From: Microthrixaceae bacterium
GTDB taxonomy: Bacteria; Actinomycetota; Acidimicrobiia; Acidimicrobiales; Microtrichaceae
DNA length: 64,000 nt
Reading direction: 5' to 3'
Assembly: GCA_023957975.1 (NCBI GenBank)
Contig: JAMLGM010000011.1
Span: forward strand, 38,694 to 102,693
The notes under the pieces are model-generated. The model saw nothing but the letters and a program-made list of their open reading frames with translations. It made no database searches and was not told the origin of the DNA. Each line of letters opens with the position of its first letter. Positions within the stretch are counted from its first letter, which is position 1. This document shows positions 61,177 to 64,000 of this stretch, one piece after another. Made by a program: the position numbers and the translations under genes.

Positions 61177-61893
61177 ATGGACGACACCGATCTGCGAATC
61201 GAATTTCACGAGTCGCTCGACGAACTGCGCGACGACATCATCCGCCTGGGTGCGATGACCGTCGAAATGATCGGCAAGGGCACCGCGGCGATGCTCGACC
61301 AGGACCTGCACGCCGCCCAGCAGATCATCGACGCCGACGACGCGATCGACATGTTGGAAATCACGATCGAGGAATCGTGCTACCGGATGCTGGCCCTCCA
61401 ACAGCCGATGGCCCGAGACCTGCGTTTCATCATCTGTTGTCTGCGGCTCGCCAACGAACTCGAGCGGTCGGCCGACCTCATGGTCAACGTGTGCAAGGCG
61501 TCGCGGCGCATGTACGACGTGACGATGTCACCGCAGGTGCGCAGCTACATCGAGGACATGAGCATCGAGGCGGCGTCGCTGACCCGAAAGGCGATCGACG
61601 CGTTCGTCGAGAGCGACGCGGCGAAGGCGAACGCGCTCGACGACATCGACGACCGGCTCGACCTGTTGCAGGTCGAGTACATGAACGCCATCATCAACTC
61701 CCACGACACCGGCGCTCACGGGTTGAGCTCGGCGGTTCAGCTCGCGCTCATCGGCCGTTACTACGAACGCATCGGCGATCACGCGGTGAACATGGGCGAG
61801 CGGGTTGCGTTCATGGTGAGCGGTTGGCTTCCGGAACATGCGGCGATCGCCCGCATGGAGCTGAAGACCCGCCGCGAACCGGCGGCCGGCTGA
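61177..61893 (+). CDS. phoU: Phosphate signalling regulator PhoU
   Basis: A 238-residue helical protein of two PhoU repeats with metal-binding (R/K)xxxD-type segments: LRIEFHESLDELRDDIIRL, MARDLRFIICCLRLANELERS, and a repeat ending RIGDHAVNMGERVAF. It links Pst activity to the kinase. ATG 61177 or GTG 61171 (overlapping pstB stop). Second gene of the pho operon. Confidence 0.93.
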   Translation: MDDTDLRIEFHESLDELRDDIIRLGAMTVEMIGKGTAAMLDQDLHAAQQIIDADDAIDMLEITIEESCYRMLALQQPMARDLRFIICCLRLANELERSADLMVNVCKASRRMYDVTMSPQVRSYIEDMSIEAASLTRKAIDAFVESDAAKANALDDIDDRLDLLQVEYMNAIINSHDTGAHGLSSAVQLALIGRYYERIGDHAVNMGERVAFMVSGWLPEHAAIARMELKTRREPAAG

Positions 61894-61930
61894 GTTCTCG
61901 GAGTCGGCCGGATCCCCGGATCCGATCAGC

Positions 61931-63178
61931 ATGGTCATCGTCCTCATCGTCTCGGTCGTAGTGCTCGTCGCTGCCGTCGTCGCGCTCATCGCGATCGTTC
62001 TGGGCCAGCGCAGTGAGCTGTCCGCCCTGCGTGCGAATGTCGTCGAACCCGGGGTCGATGACGTCGACACCTCGACTGAACTCGCCCGACTGGTCGCGGC
62101 GCTCGAGGCGGTCGAACTCGGTGTGGTCGTCGTCGACCCCAGCGGGGAGGTGGCCTTTGAGAACGGCGTCGCAAGTCGACTCATGACGTCGAGCGACTCG
62201 CGTGCGATCGTGCGTCAGGCGACGATCGAGCTCATCTCCGAGGCGGCCACCGGGCGCAGCGGTCGACGTGAGGTCGATCTGTTCGGCCCTCCGAAGGCGA
62301 CCTATCTCGTCGTCGCATCCCCGCTGGTCGTGTCGTCGGAAGCTCCACAACAGGGCGTGGTCGTCGTCATCGAGGACATCTCCGAACGCCGACGTACCGA
62401 ACAGGTTCGCCGTGACTTCGTGACGAACATCTCCCACGAGCTCAAGACCCCGGTGGGGGCACTCGGCCTGCTCGCCGAGACCGTCGATGCCGAGACCGAC
62501 CCGGCGACCGTCGCTCGTTTCACCAAGCGCATCGTCGAGGAAGTGCATCGCCTCGCCGCGACGATCGACGACCTGTTGGAGCTGTCGCGGATCGAGTTCG
62601 CCGACGACCTCGAACTCACCGAGCAGGTGCTGGGGCCGATCGTGGCCGAGGCAGCTGCTCGACTCGACTCCGCGGCGGCGGCACGCGAGATCGAACTCAA
62701 GGTCATCGGCGACCCCGACCGGTCGGTGTTCGCCGACCAGCGTCAACTCACCAGCGCGCTGTCCAACCTGATCGAGAACGCCATCAAGTACGGCGCCGAC
62801 GCATCGGTGGTGACGATCGACATGGGCCCGCCGACCGGAGGTCGCGACGGGGCCGGAGGAGGACGAGACGACGCGGATGGACACGGCGCTGATGGCGACG
62901 TCACGGTGATCAGCGTGAGCGACCGCGGCGACGGCATTCCCACCCGCGACCTCGATCGAATCTTCGAACGGTTCTACCGGGTCGACCGTGCGCGAAGCCG
63001 CGTCACCGGCGGAACCGGCCTCGGGCTGGCGATCGTGCGCCACATCGTGAACAACCACGGCGGGTCGGTGACCGTCACTTCGAAGGAGGGGCAGGGTTCG
63101 ACGTTCACCGTGAAGATTCCTGCCCGGAACCCAGCCCTATCGGCGACGCCGCGGCCGACCGAAAGCCGACCGACATGA
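61931..63178 (+). CDS. Phosphate sensor histidine kinase (SenX3/PhoR-like)
   Basis: A 415-residue kinase. One N-terminal hydrophobic helix (VIVLIVSVVVLVAAVVALIA), a PAS-like sensor (~50-150), the phosphorylated His in TNISHELKTPVG (~168), then N box LIENAIKYGAD, G1 VSDRGDGIP, F box ERFYRVD and G2 GTGLGLAIV. A charged Gly/Asp insert breaks the ATPase domain. No periplasmic domain, as in SenX3, so it senses Pst/PhoU status. Overlaps the regulator gene by four bases. Confidence 0.92.
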   Translation: MVIVLIVSVVVLVAAVVALIAIVLGQRSELSALRANVVEPGVDDVDTSTELARLVAALEAVELGVVVVDPSGEVAFENGVASRLMTSSDSRAIVRQATIELISEAATGRSGRREVDLFGPPKATYLVVASPLVVSSEAPQQGVVVVIEDISERRRTEQVRRDFVTNISHELKTPVGALGLLAETVDAETDPATVARFTKRIVEEVHRLAATIDDLLELSRIEFADDLELTEQVLGPIVAEAAARLDSAAAAREIELKVIGDPDRSVFADQRQLTSALSNLIENAIKYGADASVVTIDMGPPTGGRDGAGGGRDDADGHGADGDVTVISVSDRGDGIPTRDLDRIFERFYRVDRARSRVTGGTGLGLAIVRHIVNNHGGSVTVTSKEGQGSTFTVKIPARNPALSATPRPTESRPT

Positions 63179-63906
63179 CCGGAGAACACAACGTGACCAC
63201 TACCGCCACCGGCGACCGACTCGTCATCCTGGTCGTTGAGGATGAGGAGTCCTATGTCGACGCGCTCGAGTTGGGGCTGCGCCGCGAGGGTTTTGAGGTC
63301 GAGGTGGCCCGGACCGGGTCCGAGGCGCTTGCACGATTTGCTGAAGTCGCGCCCGACCTGGTGTTGCTCGACGTCATGTTGCCGGGGATCTCCGGGATCG
63401 ACGTGTGCCGAGAGATCCGCGCAACGTCACAGGTGCCGATCATCATGGTGACCGCCAAGGCCGCAGAGATCGACACCGTGGTAGGCCTCGAGGTGGGGGC
63501 TGACGACTACGTCACCAAGCCGTACCGGTTGCGCGAGCTGGTCGCCCGGATCCGGGCCGTCCTTCGCCGTCGGGTCGATGCCACCCCAGCCGAATCCCAC
63601 GACGAGATCGTCGCCGTCGGCGACCTGGTGATCAACGTCGACAGCCGGGAGGTGCGCCGCAACGGTGAGTTGCTGGCGCTGCCGCTCAAGGAATTCGAGC
63701 TGTTGTTGTTACTGATGGAGAACTCACCGCGGGTGTTGACCCGCGGCACCATCATCGATCGCGTGTGGGGCTACGACTATGTCGGAGATACCAAGACCCT
63801 CGACGTTCACGTGAAGCGACTGCGGGCCAAGATCGAGGACAATCCGGCGGCGCCGCAACGACTGTTGACGGTGCGCGGCGTCGGTTACAAGTACAACTCG
63901 GTCTGA
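63175..63906 (+). CDS. Phosphate response regulator (RegX3/PhoP-like, OmpR family)
   Basis: A 243-residue regulator. Receiver domain LVVEDEESYVDALELGL with phospho-Asp in LVLLDVMLPGISG (~66) and Lys in DDYVTKPYRLREL, then winged-helix DNA-binding domain (LPLKEFELLLLLMENSPRVLTR, DVHVKRLRAKIEDNP, GVGYKYNSV). ATG 63175 overlaps the kinase stop (ATGA). It presumably binds the PHO box at 60113. Confidence 0.94.
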   Translation: MTGEHNVTTTATGDRLVILVVEDEESYVDALELGLRREGFEVEVARTGSEALARFAEVAPDLVLLDVMLPGISGIDVCREIRATSQVPIIMVTAKAAEIDTVVGLEVGADDYVTKPYRLRELVARIRAVLRRRVDATPAESHDEIVAVGDLVINVDSREVRRNGELLALPLKEFELLLLLMENSPRVLTRGTIIDRVWGYDYVGDTKTLDVHVKRLRAKIEDNPAAPQRLLTVRGVGYKYNSV

Positions 63907-64000
63907 GCCAACGCGATGGGGCTCGGGTCCCACGAAAAAGCCGTCGGGGGGGGGGCGGCGGGGGTCCCCCCCCCCGGGCCACCACCCCGCGCGGGCCGTA
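63907..64000. other. Low-quality-looking contig end
   Basis: After ~35 ordinary bases come runs of nine or more G and of C, unlike anything else in the window. Nothing can be annotated here. Confidence 0.6.

Overview
The window is a GC-rich bacterial chromosome segment. Two WhiB-family regulators, a SenX3/RegX3-type phosphate two-component pair, a ppk-NUDIX neighbourhood like that of mycobacteria, a three-gene sdhCAB operon and heavy GTG start use point to an actinobacterium. A type IV pilus cluster and polyphosphate kinase would suit the class Acidimicrobiia, but that placement is inference. No rRNA, tRNA, CRISPR array, integrase or transposase was found. The left edge cuts an epimerase gene; the last ~60 bases are homopolymer-rich and look like a low-quality contig end.

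Layout. 1-4.4 kb: epimerase fragment, a beta-class DNA methyltransferase with an extra C-terminal domain, purN and purH. 4.4-9.1 kb: a frameshifted AAA/DUF4143 ATPase between two palindromes, a DUF1648-type membrane protein, a HAD hydrolase and a coiled-coil protein with 11-residue repeats. 9.1-20.4 kb: pilB-pilC-pilA-pilT-pilD on the plus strand, facing a minus-strand operon of three minor-pilin-like proteins, two with PKD folds and one ending in a long glycine-rich, PE_PGRS-like region. 20.4-26 kb: a Schlafen/AlbA-type ATPase, a second coiled-coil protein with 7-residue repeats, a TIM-barrel hydrolase and an aldehyde dehydrogenase. 26-32.7 kb: accessory stretch with a DUF4258/YgiT-type toxin-antitoxin pair, a heterodimeric ABC exporter, an AbiEi/DUF559-like protein and a BrnT/BrnA-like pair. 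32.8-43.5 kb: malate dehydrogenase, Fpg/Nei glycosylase, SCP2-like protein, sdhCAB behind a candidate iron box, histidine phosphatase and a GH2-like protein. 43.5-53.7 kb: glycine-rich lipoprotein, GT2 glycosyltransferase, L,D-transpeptidase, and a MoxR ATPase/VWA pair split by an ABC ATPase-permease pair. 53.7-64 kb: two whiB genes, 5-formyl-THF cyclo-ligase, a tatA-like gene, HtrA protease, NUDIX, ppk1 and pstB-phoU-senX3-regX3 behind a PHO box.

Most striking feature. Ten copies of a 50-bp (near-)perfect palindrome and three copies of a separate 55-bp inverted repeat lie at gene boundaries. Several bracket toxin-antitoxin-like or defence-like genes; one pair sits in 84-bp direct repeats around a toxin-antitoxin module. 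Three genes take their stop codon from inside the palindrome, and one copy is read in frame near the start of an ABC permease. The repeats are missing from the pilus block and from the ppk-pst-pho block. I read this as a repeat-bounded cassette arrangement; the movement mechanism, if any, is not encoded here.
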